A stretch of DNA of 64,000 bases, from positions 6,008,116-6,072,115 of the forward strand of contig NZ_CP030840.1 in the NCBI RefSeq assembly GCF_003330725.1, given 5' to 3'. Below, one piece after another: positions 46,939-57,032 of this stretch. A program made the translations under genes and the position numbers. The DNA is from Acidisarcina polymorpha (lineage in GTDB: Bacteria > Acidobacteriota > Terriglobia > Terriglobales > Acidobacteriaceae). The notes beneath the pieces are model-generated. The model saw nothing but the letters and a program-made list of their open reading frames with translations, was not told the origin of the DNA and ran no database searches. Each line of letters opens with the position of its first letter. Positions within the stretch are counted from its first letter, which is position 1.

Positions 46939-47582
46939 TTACGCAATTTTGGCCTCTCCATCTCAAAGCGATCGAGAGTCCGAATATAGGTTGGGCCGCC
47001 CATGCGTCCAATGGCGTTGAACTTGTCCGGATCTATCTTGAACTCGTTCATCAGACCCTCTCGAACATGGAAGCGAATGATCTCACCAATGACGATGCTC
47101 GCCCCGCCTACTTGTTCGCTGATGGTAACGACATTGCGCAGCTTACATTCCATTTGAATCGGACTTTCTGCCACTCGTGGCGCCCGAACCACGGCACTCG
47201 CCACGGGTGTCAACCCGGATAGTTCGAACTCGTCAACCTCAAACGCAACTTCCGCGGAAGTTACGTTCATTTGGCTCGCTATATCCCAGGAGACAACGTT
47301 GACGACAAATTCCTCAGTCGACAACACATTGCGCAGTGTATCTTTTCTTCCTTGGGTGGATGCACGGACCGCCGGACAAAAGAGTAGTGTCGGAGGACTC
47401 GAGCATACTGCCGTGAAGTAGCTGAAGGGGGCAAGATTTCGTATCCCATTCTCGTCAACGGTAGATACCAGAGCAATCGGCCGAGGCACGATGGCGCCTA
47501 CCATCAGTTTGTAGATATCGCTGTGCGAATAGTTCTCTGGGTCAAACGAACCCATATGCTGCTCTTCTACATTCGTTGTCAT
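46935..47582 (-). CDS. Flavin reductase family protein
   Basis: A 215-residue FMN-binding split-barrel protein. The motifs LMVGAIVPRPIALVSTVDENG and NLAPFSYFTAVCSSPPTLLF are typical of the flavin-reductase-like domain, with a probable FMN site in the NLAPFSYF turn and the later GRMGGPTYIR tail. These proteins reduce FMN with NAD(P)H or act as flavoprotein oxidoreductases. The ATG at 47582 overlaps the zwf stop in ATGA, so the gene is translated with zwf, which would supply NADPH. Confidence 0.85.
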   Translation of the reverse strand: MTTNVEEQHMGSFDPENYSHSDIYKLMVGAIVPRPIALVSTVDENGIRNLAPFSYFTAVCSSPPTLLFCPAVRASTQGRKDTLRNVLSTEEFVVNVVSWDIASQMNVTSAEVAFEVDEFELSGLTPVASAVVRAPRVAESPIQMECKLRNVVTISEQVGGASIVIGEIIRFHVREGLMNEFKIDPDKFNAIGRMGGPTYIRTLDRFEMERPKLRN

Positions 47583-48946
47583 GTTGGATCTGTCCAGCCA
47601 CCATGCTCAGCAGTTAGTTTTGCAGCCTCTTCAGGGCCCCAGCTATTCGGCTTGTATACGATGGCCGGCGGTGGATTATGCAACACCGGATCCAGAATCC
47701 TCCATGCCTCTTCGACATAGTCTTGCCGCGCAAACCAGGTCTGGTTCCCAACCATCGCATCGCCAAGAAGCTCCTCGTATGGCAGTAAATCTTCATCGCC
47801 GCAATCTTGGGTCGCCGTCAACTCTACGGAGCATCCTTTTAAATGTTCACCGTTCTCCTTGACGGAAGTGCCGAAGGCGATCACCGGCACCGGGCTCAAT
47901 CGAAACCGGATGTAGTTTGCGACCGGCGGATAGTCGGGAAAGATCATTGGCGGCTTGTGCAGTTTTGCGACGACCTCAGTTGCGGTGATTGGCAGTTCCT
48001 TTCCCGAACGAATATAGAAAGGTACGCCTTCCCAACGCCAGGAATGGATGCGCAATCGCAGTGCCACGAACGTCTCTGTGTCCGACCCCGGCTTAACTCC
48101 CGGAACGTCGTGGTAGCCTGCAAACTGGCCGCGCACGATATCCTCAGGTTGGATTGGGGCAATGCTCTTGAGCACCTTGACCCGTTCATCGCGCAGTGTT
48201 TCAAATGCAATACCTGGGGGTGGTTCCATGGCAATATTGCTCAAAACCTGCATGAGATGGTTCTGCACCACGTCTCGCGCCGTCCCCACGTCGTCGTAAA
48301 AAGCGCCTCGACCTTGTAGATCCATCTTTTCGGCCATTGTGATCTGGACGCTCTCCACGTATTCGCTCTTCATGATGGGTTCGAGAAAAGAATTGGCGAA
48401 GCGAAAGAAGATCACGTTCTGCACGGCGTTCTTGCCGAGATAGTGGTCGATCCTGAAGACATGTTCCTCATCAAAGACATTGTGGACAGTTTTGCTCAGG
48501 GCGATCGCCGAATCCAAATCCCTGCCAAATGGTTTTTCGATGATGACTCGAGCGCCTTCTGAACACCCTGAGCTCTTCAACTGCTCCAGGACTTTTCCGA
48601 ACAGGCTTGGGGGTATGGCTAGATAGTGGATCGGATGCTTCGCTTCACCGAGAAGCTGGCGTACTTGTTGGAAGGTCGCCTGATCGTTGTAGTCGCCATC
48701 GACGTAGCGCAGACGAGCATCTAATTTGGCGAACCCCTCTGGATCGAGCCCGCCGTGTTTTTCGACGCTATCTTTCGCCCTCGCTTTCAGCTGTTCCAGC
48801 GTCCAGCCGGCTTTGGCGACGCCGATAACCGGACCATGCAGCTTATCGCGTTTGGCCAGATGCTGCAGCGCCGGGAATATTTGCTTGTAGGCAAGATCGC
48901 CGGTGGCTCCAAAGAAGACCAGTGCGTCTGAGGTTACGATGCTCAC
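47579..48946 (-). CDS. zwf: Glucose-6-phosphate 1-dehydrogenase
   Basis: Oxidises glucose 6-phosphate to 6-phosphogluconolactone with NADP+, the entry to the pentose phosphate and Entner-Doudoroff routes. It has 455 residues. The Rossmann motif is FFGATGDLAYKQIFPAL at residues 11-27. The EKPFGRDLDSA and substrate-binding RIDHYLGKNAVQN at about 178-190 are diagnostic. RSGKELPITATEV and KLHKPP follow in the large domain. The length is slightly short of the 480-510 typical for the family. The gene is downstream of glpF and upstream of the flavin reductase. Confidence 0.93.
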   Translation of the reverse strand: MSIVTSDALVFFGATGDLAYKQIFPALQHLAKRDKLHGPVIGVAKAGWTLEQLKARAKDSVEKHGGLDPEGFAKLDARLRYVDGDYNDQATFQQVRQLLGEAKHPIHYLAIPPSLFGKVLEQLKSSGCSEGARVIIEKPFGRDLDSAIALSKTVHNVFDEEHVFRIDHYLGKNAVQNVIFFRFANSFLEPIMKSEYVESVQITMAEKMDLQGRGAFYDDVGTARDVVQNHLMQVLSNIAMEPPPGIAFETLRDERVKVLKSIAPIQPEDIVRGQFAGYHDVPGVKPGSDTETFVALRLRIHSWRWEGVPFYIRSGKELPITATEVVAKLHKPPMIFPDYPPVANYIRFRLSPVPVIAFGTSVKENGEHLKGCSVELTATQDCGDEDLLPYEELLGDAMVGNQTWFARQDYVEEAWRILDPVLHNPPPAIVYKPNSWGPEEAAKLTAEHGGWTDPT

Positions 48947-49043
48947 GTTTGCGGCTCCTGAAAATTGGCTTATCTATGAATTGATTGCGTATTTGTTCAG
49001 TTAGATCATCTAGAACGATAAGAAGTGGCAGGATTTGCAATTT

Positions 49044-49772
49044 CTAGGCGCCGAGCCATCGAAGAAAAAATCCTGTAAGCACTCCACCGACGGCAGGCCC
49101 GATTACAGGCACCCATGCATAGCTCCAATCCGACTTCCCTTTTCCGGCAATCGGAAGAATAAAGTGCGCCAGGCGAGGGCCAAAATCCCGCGCGGGATTG
49201 ATCGCGTATCCTGTTGTTCCCCCCAAAGACAGACCGATCCCCCAGACCAGCACCCCTACGAGCCATGGTGCGAGTCCTGCTGACGCACCCTGCGCGAGCA
49301 CCAACTTCGAGCCCACTGCTCCCGCGATCAGGACCAGCACAAAGGTGGCAACGACTTCGCAGAAAAAGTTGGACGGATAGTTTCGGATCGCCGGAATTGT
49401 ACAGAACACCCCCCGCTTCATCTCTGGGTCTTCGGTTATTTTCCAATGAGGCAGATAAAATAGCCAGACCAGCACCGCACCGGTAAAGGCGCCGGCGACT
49501 TGCGCAGTGACATATGGCAGCAGCTTGGAATAGTCCCCGGTCTGCACCGCGACTGCGAGCGTAATTGCGGGATTCAAATGGGCGTCCGGGCTTCCGCAGA
49601 GATTAGCCGCAAAGATCCCGCACAGCACGGCGAAGCCCCAGGCGGTCGTAATGACCAGCCAACCGCCATTCTCCGCTTTGGACCGCTTCAACAGTACCCC
49701 GGCGACGACTCCATCTCCTAGCAGCATTAAGATCAGCGTTCCCATGAACTCCCCTAAGAAAGGCGATCTCAT
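49044..49772 (-). CDS. glpF: Aquaglyceroporin, glycerol facilitator type
   Basis: A 242-residue MIP channel with six helices. Both signature loops are intact: HLNPAITLAVA (first NPA, about residues 63-73) and AINPARDFGPRL (second NPA). The Asp after NPAR marks glycerol facilitators rather than water-specific channels. It passes glycerol and other small polyols. It follows glpD by 43 bases on the same strand and precedes zwf by about 97 bases. A glycerol kinase gene is not in this window. Confidence 0.92.
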   Translation of the reverse strand: MRSPFLGEFMGTLILMLLGDGVVAGVLLKRSKAENGGWLVITTAWGFAVLCGIFAANLCGSPDAHLNPAITLAVAVQTGDYSKLLPYVTAQVAGAFTGAVLVWLFYLPHWKITEDPEMKRGVFCTIPAIRNYPSNFFCEVVATFVLVLIAGAVGSKLVLAQGASAGLAPWLVGVLVWGIGLSLGGTTGYAINPARDFGPRLAHFILPIAGKGKSDWSYAWVPVIGPAVGGVLTGFFLRWLGA

Positions 49773-49815
49773 CTGCGTTCACGATCCTTTGCGGCAGCTT
49801 CTCTGCCAGAGTCGT

Positions 49816-51384
49816 CTAAACTACTTCGTATTTGTGAGCGAATGCCTGGAACCTGGCAACCTCATCATTCAACCAATCTTCGCCTAGACCAAGCTCGGCA
49901 GCCATAATTCTCGCCACAGCCGGCGCCATATCAATCGCGGCTTTGGCATTCAGAAACAAAGCGCGTAGACGGCGGGACAAGACATCATCAAGGGTCCTCG
50001 CCATCTCCTCACGGACTGCCCAAACTACCTCCGCGCCAATGTAAGGAAGTGCAGGATGCAAGGCCTCAGATAGTGTAGGATCTTGCGCGGCGATCGCGCG
50101 GACCTTCTCCAGATCCGAACCATACACTGCAAAGGAATCCAGATCGTCTACTCCTTCCAGATAACCATGGATCTTCAGCGTCCTGGTCACACATTCCTTG
50201 TCAGGCAATTTGCCGAGGGTGATGGCATGATTCACGCAATCTTCCGCCATGTGTCGATAAGTAGTCCACTTCCCGCCAACGATTGTCAGTAATCCGGATT
50301 GGTCAACATGAATCGTGTGATCGCGCGACAGCGCCGACGTGGACCCGCTCCCGCCGCCCGCCGCCTTGACCAAAGGCCGGATCCCCACATAGACACTCAG
50401 GACATCGCTCCTCGAGGGAGGACGGCTCAGGTATTGGCCGGCCGTTTCAAGCACAAACTCGATCTCCTCATCGAATGGAAGCGGATCATAGGATGGCCCC
50501 GGGATCTCGGTATCTGTCGTGCCAACGAGCGTGTGACCATGCCATGGGATTGCAAAGAGAACTCTGCCGTCGCTCGTATGGGGCACCATGATCGCAGTAT
50601 CCCCGAGCAGGAATGACCCATCAAAGACGAGGTGGATGCCCTGGCTTGGCGCCAGCATCTTCGCTGCTGCGGGATCCGCCATTTGGCGCACGGAGTCGGC
50701 AAAGATACCCGCCGCGTTCACGACCACCTGAGCTTTGATCTCGAACCGCTCTCCGCTCTCCGCGTCTTCCGCTATCACGCCGGAGATATAGCCTGCGCTG
50801 TCCTTGGCGAGTTCGGTTACTGGAGCATAGTTCAGTAGGGTTGCACCATGGTCGGCTGCTGTCTGAGCCAGGTGCATCAACAAGCGGCTATCGTCGAACT
50901 GGCCGTCGTAGTAGACAACGCCGCCGCGCAACCCATCCCGCTGCAGATTGGGCAGCTTCTCCAGCGTCTCCTCCAGAGAAAGGATGCGCGAGCGTCCGAA
51001 GCCGTACTTTCCTGCCAAAAGATCGTACACCTTCATGCCGATGCCATAGAAAGGCGTCTCCCACCATGAATAGTTGGGAACGACAAAAGCCAGGTCGTGG
51101 ACCAGGTGAGGAGCATTCTGACGTAAAATTCCTCGCTCCTTGAGCGCCTCCATTACGAGCGAAACGTTTCCTTGTTCGAGATAGCGAACCCCACCATGCA
51201 CCAGCTTGGTGCTACGGCTCGATGTGGCTTTCCCAAAATCTTCGCGTTCGAGCAGCAGGACGTCGAGTCCTCGGCTTGCACCGTCGACGGCAATGCCTAC
51301 CCCAGTCGCGCCACCGCCGATGATGACCATGTCCCAGGGCTCGCTGTGGCTCTGGAGTCGAGCCAGCATATCGTTCCGCTTCAT
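49816..51384 (-). CDS. glpD: Glycerol-3-phosphate dehydrogenase, FAD-dependent
   Basis: A 522-residue membrane-associated flavoprotein that oxidises sn-glycerol 3-phosphate to dihydroxyacetone phosphate and passes electrons to quinone. The FAD motif is VIIGGGATGVGIAVDGASRG at about residues 20-39. LLEREDFGKATSSRSTKLVHGGVRYLE is the diagnostic GlpD segment, and GGKWTTYRHMAEDCV lies near residue 365. The C-terminal domain (about 400-522) includes RALFLNAKAAIDMAPAV. It is paired with glpF just downstream. Confidence 0.94.
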   Translation of the reverse strand: MKRNDMLARLQSHSEPWDMVIIGGGATGVGIAVDGASRGLDVLLLEREDFGKATSSRSTKLVHGGVRYLEQGNVSLVMEALKERGILRQNAPHLVHDLAFVVPNYSWWETPFYGIGMKVYDLLAGKYGFGRSRILSLEETLEKLPNLQRDGLRGGVVYYDGQFDDSRLLMHLAQTAADHGATLLNYAPVTELAKDSAGYISGVIAEDAESGERFEIKAQVVVNAAGIFADSVRQMADPAAAKMLAPSQGIHLVFDGSFLLGDTAIMVPHTSDGRVLFAIPWHGHTLVGTTDTEIPGPSYDPLPFDEEIEFVLETAGQYLSRPPSRSDVLSVYVGIRPLVKAAGGGSGSTSALSRDHTIHVDQSGLLTIVGGKWTTYRHMAEDCVNHAITLGKLPDKECVTRTLKIHGYLEGVDDLDSFAVYGSDLEKVRAIAAQDPTLSEALHPALPYIGAEVVWAVREEMARTLDDVLSRRLRALFLNAKAAIDMAPAVARIMAAELGLGEDWLNDEVARFQAFAHKYEVV

Positions 51385-51494
51385 CGTCTCCCACTTTCTT
51401 CGCTGGCCCTACCGGCGTTCCTTTCAGATTTGTCTTTACGGTCAAGGAACATCGCTGTCAGTCACTCTCGGCAAGCGAGCCCTAAGCAGCGATT

Positions 51495-52202
51495 CTAAAA
51501 GTGATGGAGGCTCTCTGGGGCGGCGGGCTCGGTCACGCGGGTCGCCTCGCGCTCAAGCGAGCGCGTTACCAGGTCCCTCGATCCCAAGCCCACGGCCAAG
51601 GCCAGCGCCAGCACGATCCCGCCAAAAAGGATGCCGAACGCGAGTTCGACAATCGCTCCCCCCACCGCCAGATGGTCGAGCACCATCGCAGCCGTCAGCA
51701 CCAGCACAAGCCACTTCACCCCCGTACTCAGCAGACGAGCATATTGGAGGTTCAGGTTCACCGCTCCAATCAGCACGCTGCGGGACAGGAAGCGGGCCAC
51801 TACATTTCCCGCGAAGAGCAGCACTACGGCTCCGATAATACGCGGCAGATAAGCCAGCAGATATGCCGCCAACAGAGATGTCGACGATGCATCGAAGGCG
51901 GTGAGCCCGACCAGAACTCCTACGACGACACAGCCCCAGAACAAGGTTCGGACCACCAAAGAACTAGGGGTGCTGGTGGGAGCCCACTCCGAGATGCTGT
52001 TCGCGCTCTTTCCCATCCGCTCGTCGAACTTGATGGCCGTAAGTAACCGGGTTACCAGGAATGCAATCAGCCATGCGATACCCGTGAAAATGATGACGGC
52101 CAGCACGAATGCAAGAATCCCCGGCAGGAGCGTAGCGATCTTGGTTATCACTCGTCCCATCGAGTCTTGGAGGGATTGCGTAGCCTGGTTCCACATGGTC
52201 AT
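51495..52202 (-). CDS. Small TM-helix channel-like membrane protein
   Basis: A 235-residue protein with about five hydrophobic segments (for example LPGILAFVLAVIIFTGIAWLIAFLV and GVKWLVLVLTAAMVLDHLAVG). The pattern of a repeated helix ending in polar residues (VLLFAGNVVARFLSRS, ALAVGLGSRDLVTRSLERE) is that of the conserved TM-helix family related to MscS channels, but there is no MscS beta domain. It may be a minimal mechanosensitive protein or a truncated relative. It lies 110 bases upstream of glpD and 66 bases downstream of the GT-A-like gene, in the osmolyte module. Confidence 0.7.
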   Translation of the reverse strand: MTMWNQATQSLQDSMGRVITKIATLLPGILAFVLAVIIFTGIAWLIAFLVTRLLTAIKFDERMGKSANSISEWAPTSTPSSLVVRTLFWGCVVVGVLVGLTAFDASSTSLLAAYLLAYLPRIIGAVVLLFAGNVVARFLSRSVLIGAVNLNLQYARLLSTGVKWLVLVLTAAMVLDHLAVGGAIVELAFGILFGGIVLALALAVGLGSRDLVTRSLEREATRVTEPAAPESLHHF

Positions 52203-52268
52203 CTCCTTGCAATTCGACTTCTATCAGCTGTGCTTACTTATATAGCCGGTTAATTCGCCGCCATTTTT

Positions 52269-53534
52269 TTAAGGATTGAAGCGATCCGGCCATCTCCAGC
52301 GCGAAACAAAATACGGTTTCGCCTCCTCAAAGGCGACTGCGAGCCGTTCAATCCGTTTTTCCGCGGCGCTGGCATCGAGGCTCTTTACCTCTGCAGCGTA
52401 CGAAGCCACCCATCCCAGATACAGCGGAGTGAGCGCTCCCAGGAGGTGGGTACGGCTAAGCGTCCGGAGTCGGTGCGCCAATGCAAAATCATAGACAATC
52501 CTCGCCCATAAAGGATCTGGAAGATGGAATTGTTCGGGGCTGAGCCGGGCCATCCTCTTCAATTCGAGCAGCGCCACCGGAGGCAACACCAGGCTCCAGA
52601 CCTCTTGAAGGTTGCGCGACCCCAGCAGGAAGGACTCTATCAGCGGTTTCACGTCCACTGCGCCTTCGCTCCCCGTAAAAGCAAACGGCGCCCCGACGAC
52701 AGGTATTGGCTGTGAGCCCCGCAAGCGCTGCCAGATTGCAGCATTCTTCTCCGCTCCCTCGAACAACGAACCGGCCAACTGGCTAATGACCGTAGTAAGA
52801 TTTACCGCGTCGCCCTGGGTGACGTGCACTGCGTCGACGTGTGCCTGGACCGTATCGCAGTCGATCATCGTACCCTCGATTCCTGGCCACATGATTGACT
52901 CGGCCGCAGCAGCGCGGTTGTTACTAGCCACGTCGGCAGCCATGCGGCTCAACATCTTTCCTGAAATCCCGAAATCGACTGGGAGCGGAAAGCGGATCTG
53001 CCTGCCGTATAGCGCCCGTGTGAACGGATAGAGGATGCTGCTATTCAACAGCCCCTCATATTTCCCAATCGGATAAACCGGCATCGTTAGAACGCACTTG
53101 TTCTCCAGGAGCGGACGCGCCAGGGCGGAAAGCGAAGCTTGAGTAACTGCAGCTAGATCCGGCGCAAGCAGAATACACGCTTTCGCCTCGGTCTTCTCCG
53201 CCAACTCAGCAATTCCGCGATAGGCTGCAACCGCTGGAAGCCAGGGTAGCGCGCCCGTTCCCGAGCCGGATAGAGGATACGCGAGAAAGCGGATGCTGCT
53301 TCCTGCTTGCTCTCGGTTCGCCGCGTCGGCTCCGTTAGATCCAGGATAGGCGACAGCCACTCTCAAGCCGGCAACTACCGAAGACAACTCCGACACAAGA
53401 GAAGTCAGGCTCTGCCCCAGACGCGAGCGTAACTCCTCATCGCTGACTGGGCCGGCTATCCCAATTAGCACATCGACGCTTCCCACTGGAGGCGTACTTG
53501 CCTCCGCACTCGCGATATTCCCCAAAGTTGCCAT
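52269..53534 (-). CDS. GT-A-like protein near treS, possible glucosyl/mannosylglycerate synthase relative
   Basis: A 421-residue cytosolic protein. Residues 20-210 resemble a GT-A domain: VDVLIGIAG at the start, a central KACILLAPDLAAV where a DxD motif would be expected but only one Asp is seen, and YPFTRALYGRQIRFPLPVDFGISGKM, a pattern I associate with glucosyl-/mannosylglycerate synthase-type enzymes. The C-terminal half (about 230-421) is helical and has no recognised domain. The missing DxD makes the catalytic assignment uncertain. It lies 68 bases after the TreS-maltokinase gene. Confidence 0.55.
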   Translation of the reverse strand: MATLGNIASAEASTPPVGSVDVLIGIAGPVSDEELRSRLGQSLTSLVSELSSVVAGLRVAVAYPGSNGADAANREQAGSSIRFLAYPLSGSGTGALPWLPAVAAYRGIAELAEKTEAKACILLAPDLAAVTQASLSALARPLLENKCVLTMPVYPIGKYEGLLNSSILYPFTRALYGRQIRFPLPVDFGISGKMLSRMAADVASNNRAAAAESIMWPGIEGTMIDCDTVQAHVDAVHVTQGDAVNLTTVISQLAGSLFEGAEKNAAIWQRLRGSQPIPVVGAPFAFTGSEGAVDVKPLIESFLLGSRNLQEVWSLVLPPVALLELKRMARLSPEQFHLPDPLWARIVYDFALAHRLRTLSRTHLLGALTPLYLGWVASYAAEVKSLDASAAEKRIERLAVAFEEAKPYFVSRWRWPDRFNP

Positions 53535-53602
53535 CGGTCTTTCTCTCTCGACTTACACTGTTTGCCGATTTTTGTTGCCATGACAGAACGTATGCATCTC
53601 TG

Positions 53603-56600
53603 TCAAAGCGTCAAAGACAGGATGCCGTTGAGCGGAATACGTACCCAGGTCGGTCGATTGTTCAACTCATATACCAATTCATAGAGCGCCTTATCGAGGA
53701 CGTAAGCTTTCAGAAGCGCCTCAAAACTCCTGGCATCATTCGGGACGATTGATGATTCTGACACTGCATCCCGGTATGCCTTCAAATACTCGGCGGTCAC
53801 GGCCTGTTCCCAGAGATGCGTCCATGGCTCCAGCTTTTCCGCGTCTTGTGGCCGCCGGGTCGTGTAGCGACTTAACGATGCGAAGGCCGCATAGCTGAAG
53901 GACCGCAGCATTCCTGCTACATCCTTGAGAGGCGACTGCTTTGCCCGGCGCTCCTCGAGCGATCTGGCGGGCTCGCCTTCAAAATCGAGAATGACAAAGT
54001 CTGATTTGGTCCGCAAGACCTGTCCCAGATGATAGTCCCCGTGGATGCGGGTCTGCATGCCGCCAGCTACGCCCGACACCAATTTCCTGAGCCGGTCGAA
54101 GAAGGCTCGCCGACGGCTTAAGATAAGGCCTGCTGCCTCCACCGTATCATCGGGTAGTCTAGCCAGGTTGTCCTTCAGCGCGTCGAAAGCACGGGCCGCG
54201 TTCGTGAGTAACTGCTCTTGGAGCGCTTGCACATCTGCGGCGGCAATCGGAAGCGGTGCGAACGCCTCGTCTTCCGTATCCGATGCGAGCGCGACATGGA
54301 GCTCGCCGGTTCGCCGGCCTAGTGTCGCCGCAGCATCCAGAGAAAATCCAATGTCGTCACGTACCCGTTTGGAGATCACGAAGTGCGACAGCGACTGAAA
54401 ATCTTTGGGGAAAGTTTCCGCTTCTGCGTTTGGAAAGGGCTCAGTCAGCCGGCTTTCGTAGTAGCGGTCAAGCTCTTCGAGGGTCCACTGCCAGCCGTCC
54501 CCTTCATTGGCGACTAGGCCTTGTAGCATCGCGAGCGTATAAAGATCCGATCCCGATCGATATTCAATCGAACCTCCGAAAGGAGCAATATTGCGAAAAC
54601 CGGTTCTTTCCGTAAGAAAGCGGCCTATCTCAGTGTCAGGGTTTAATCCCGATTGCTGCCGCCGGAATAACTTCATGATCAACTTCTCACCGAACAAGAT
54701 GGACGAGTTACTTTGCTCGGCTGAGCTTCGGCGCGGGCGCAGATCCGAACCTTCTCCTCGCAGGGAGCCTAGAACGCTGCTCGGCAATCCCTCCGCTGTT
54801 CCCTGCTCCCATTGGATCTTGCCTCCACCCGAAATCAAGGCCAGGAAGGCGGATAGATTATCGTCGTTGTACAAGCCATCGTATAAGACACCGGCGGCGC
54901 CGGCGAGCGTTAATGGCGACACCACCGCACTGGGAAACTTCTCCTGTAGCTCGGTAGCGTTGCCGCCGGAAGCCATGCCTAGAGGCATCAAGTAAGTATC
55001 AGGCTCGCCGCTCTCATAGCTGACTGCCAGCAAAATCAAGGCTGAATTGTTCTCGTTGAACCTTGCAGTGTCGACGATCGATGTCGACACAATCCGCCGC
55101 GACTTTCCACCAAACCAGCGTTGCTTGGGAAGGAATTCCGGCAGCAGGTGCTTTTCTAGGAATGCGCGGCCGGAGCCAGTGAGGATTTGATGCCAATCTT
55201 GCGGACCAGCCACCACCAACTCCTCTTCGGCTGGGCTCTGATGCTCAGGGGACGCAGCTTGCCGAGTGCCTTGCAGTTCTAGCCAGAGAAATCCATACGG
55301 CGCCAAAGTGAGCGGATAATGCTGCTTACCGATCGCCGGGAATTCGACATAGCCCAGCATCTCGACCGGGATCATTCCTTCCAGCTCCGACAGATCTAAC
55401 TGCACTGGCTGTGCGAATCGAGATAGATTCGCGACACACAGGACGATTTCGCCATCTAACTCCCGGAGATAAGCAAGGATCTTCCGGTTTTCGGGCTCTA
55501 AGAACTTGAGCGTGCCCCGCCCAAATACCCGGAACAGCTTGCGGAGGGCAATCATATTGCGCATCCAGTTCAGCAAGGAGGACTGGTCGCTCTGTTGCGC
55601 TTCCACATTGACTGCTTCGTAGCCCCACACCGGGTCCATCACCACCGGGCTATACAGCCGCGCTGGGTTGGCGCGCGAGAATCCTGCATTGCGATCGCCG
55701 CTCCACTGCATTGGGGTACGCACCCCGTTGCGATCGCCAAGATAAATGTTGTCGCCCATCCCGATCTCGTCGCCGTAGTACAGGATTGGCGTTCCTGGAA
55801 ATGAGAAAAGCAGGCTGTTGAGTAACTCGATGCGCCTACGATTGTTATCGACCAGGGGCGCAAGACGGCGGCGGATGCCTATATTAATCCGCATCCGCGG
55901 ATCGGCGCTATATGCCAGGTACATATAGTCTCGCTCTTCATCCGTCACCATCTCGAGCGTCAACTCATCGTGATTCCGCAGAAACAATCCCCATTGGCAG
56001 TTGTCCGGAATCTCCGGCGTCTGCGCCAGAATATCGGTGATCGGAAGACGATCTTCCTGCCGCAATGCCATATAGATTCGCGGCATCAGTGGGAAGTGGA
56101 ATGCCATGTGGCACTCGTCCCCATCACCGAAGTAGGCCCGAACATCGGTCGGCCACTGGTTTGCTTCCGCCAGGATCATGCGGCCCGAATACGATTCATC
56201 GATCGCAGCGCGCACTCGTTTCATCACCGCGTGGGTCTCCGGCAGATTCTCGCAACTGGTGCCTTCACGCTCAACCAGGTAAGGGATGGCATCCACCCGC
56301 AGGCCATCGACCCCCATATCCAGCCAGAACCGCATGATGTTCAAGACCTCATGCGTGACTTGGGGATTGTCATAGTTCAGATCTGGTTGGTGGGAAAAGA
56401 AACGGTGCCAGAAATACTGCTTGGCAACTGGATCCCAGGTCCAGTTCGATTTTTCAGTGTCGGTGAAGATGATACGGGCGTCTTCGTACTTCTTGTCGGT
56501 GTCGCTCCAGACGTAGAACTCCCGCTCTGGCGATCCAGGAGGGGCCAGTCGCGCCCGCTGAAACCATGGGTGCTGGTCGGAGGTATGATTGACGACCAAC

Positions 56601-56914
56601 TCGATCATGACTTGCATGTCACGTTCGTGAGCTGCGTCCAGGAATGCCTTGAAATCCTCGACCGTCCCATAGTTGGGGTGAACGGTCATATAGTCCGAGA
56701 TATCGTAGCCGTCGTCGCGAAGCGGCGAAGGAAAGAACGGCAGCAGCCATAAGCAAGTTACCCCAAGATCCTGCAGGTAATCCAGCTTCTGCATGAGTCC
56801 AGGAAAATCGCCGATCCCATCATTGTTGCCGTCCATGAATGCCCGGACGTGCAATTCGTAGATAATCGCATCCTTGTACCAGAGAGGATCCTGCATGCTA
56901 CCGGCTTGCTTCAA
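53603..56914 (-). CDS. Trehalose synthase-maltokinase fusion (TreS-Mak)
   Basis: A 1103-residue bifunctional protein. The N-terminal GH13 trehalose synthase (about 1-560) has [18 protein letters not shown], the nucleophile Asp in [12 protein letters not shown], acid Glu in [10 protein letters not shown] and Asp in LRNHDELT. It interconverts maltose and trehalose. The C-terminal maltokinase (about 590-1103) has WFGGKSRRI, an ATP-binding KLFRR segment and catalytic [12 protein letters not shown] with the metal-binding DFEGEPARS. It would phosphorylate maltose to maltose 1-phosphate, the GlgE donor. It lies 117 bases downstream of glgE. The family is often fused in this way. Confidence 0.93.
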   Translation of the reverse strand: MKQAGSMQDPLWYKDAIIYELHVRAFMDGNNDGIGDFPGLMQKLDYLQDLGVTCLWLLPFFPSPLRDDGYDISDYMTVHPNYGTVEDFKAFLDAAHERDMQVMIELVVNHTSDQHPWFQRARLAPPGSPEREFYVWSDTDKKYEDARIIFTDTEKSNWTWDPVAKQYFWHRFFSHQPDLNYDNPQVTHEVLNIMRFWLDMGVDGLRVDAIPYLVEREGTSCENLPETHAVMKRVRAAIDESYSGRMILAEANQWPTDVRAYFGDGDECHMAFHFPLMPRIYMALRQEDRLPITDILAQTPEIPDNCQWGLFLRNHDELTLEMVTDEERDYMYLAYSADPRMRINIGIRRRLAPLVDNNRRRIELLNSLLFSFPGTPILYYGDEIGMGDNIYLGDRNGVRTPMQWSGDRNAGFSRANPARLYSPVVMDPVWGYEAVNVEAQQSDQSSLLNWMRNMIALRKLFRVFGRGTLKFLEPENRKILAYLRELDGEIVLCVANLSRFAQPVQLDLSELEGMIPVEMLGYVEFPAIGKQHYPLTLAPYGFLWLELQGTRQAASPEHQSPAEEELVVAGPQDWHQILTGSGRAFLEKHLLPEFLPKQRWFGGKSRRIVSTSIVDTARFNENNSALILLAVSYESGEPDTYLMPLGMASGGNATELQEKFPSAVVSPLTLAGAAGVLYDGLYNDDNLSAFLALISGGGKIQWEQGTAEGLPSSVLGSLRGEGSDLRPRRSSAEQSNSSILFGEKLIMKLFRRQQSGLNPDTEIGRFLTERTGFRNIAPFGGSIEYRSGSDLYTLAMLQGLVANEGDGWQWTLEELDRYYESRLTEPFPNAEAETFPKDFQSLSHFVISKRVRDDIGFSLDAAATLGRRTGELHVALASDTEDEAFAPLPIAAADVQALQEQLLTNAARAFDALKDNLARLPDDTVEAAGLILSRRRAFFDRLRKLVSGVAGGMQTRIHGDYHLGQVLRTKSDFVILDFEGEPARSLEERRAKQSPLKDVAGMLRSFSYAAFASLSRYTTRRPQDAEKLEPWTHLWEQAVTAEYLKAYRDAVSESSIVPNDARSFEALLKAYVLDKALYELVYELNNRPTWVRIPLNGILSLTL

Positions 56915-56993
56915 ATCGTGCTCCTACCATGGTTCTGAACGGCCAGATGTGCGGCCGCTCCGTTATTCGCTTCGCCAGTCTTCCAACTCCCGG

Positions 56994-57032
56994 ATGCATA
57001 TCCCGCATGCATATCTCTGATGCATGCGCTTT
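56994..57032. repeat. Three tandem copies of a 13-base repeat between glgE and treS
   Basis: ATGCAT begins at 56994, 57007 and 57020, an exact 13-base period; the first two units also share the following AT. The array lies between the TreS-Mak start (56914) and the glgE stop (57032-57034). A control or spacing function is possible. Confidence 0.55.

Noticed and set aside
55970-56752. Plus-strand frame of 260 residues opposite the TreS domain
   Set aside because: Antisense shadow of the GH13 catalytic region; no independent support.
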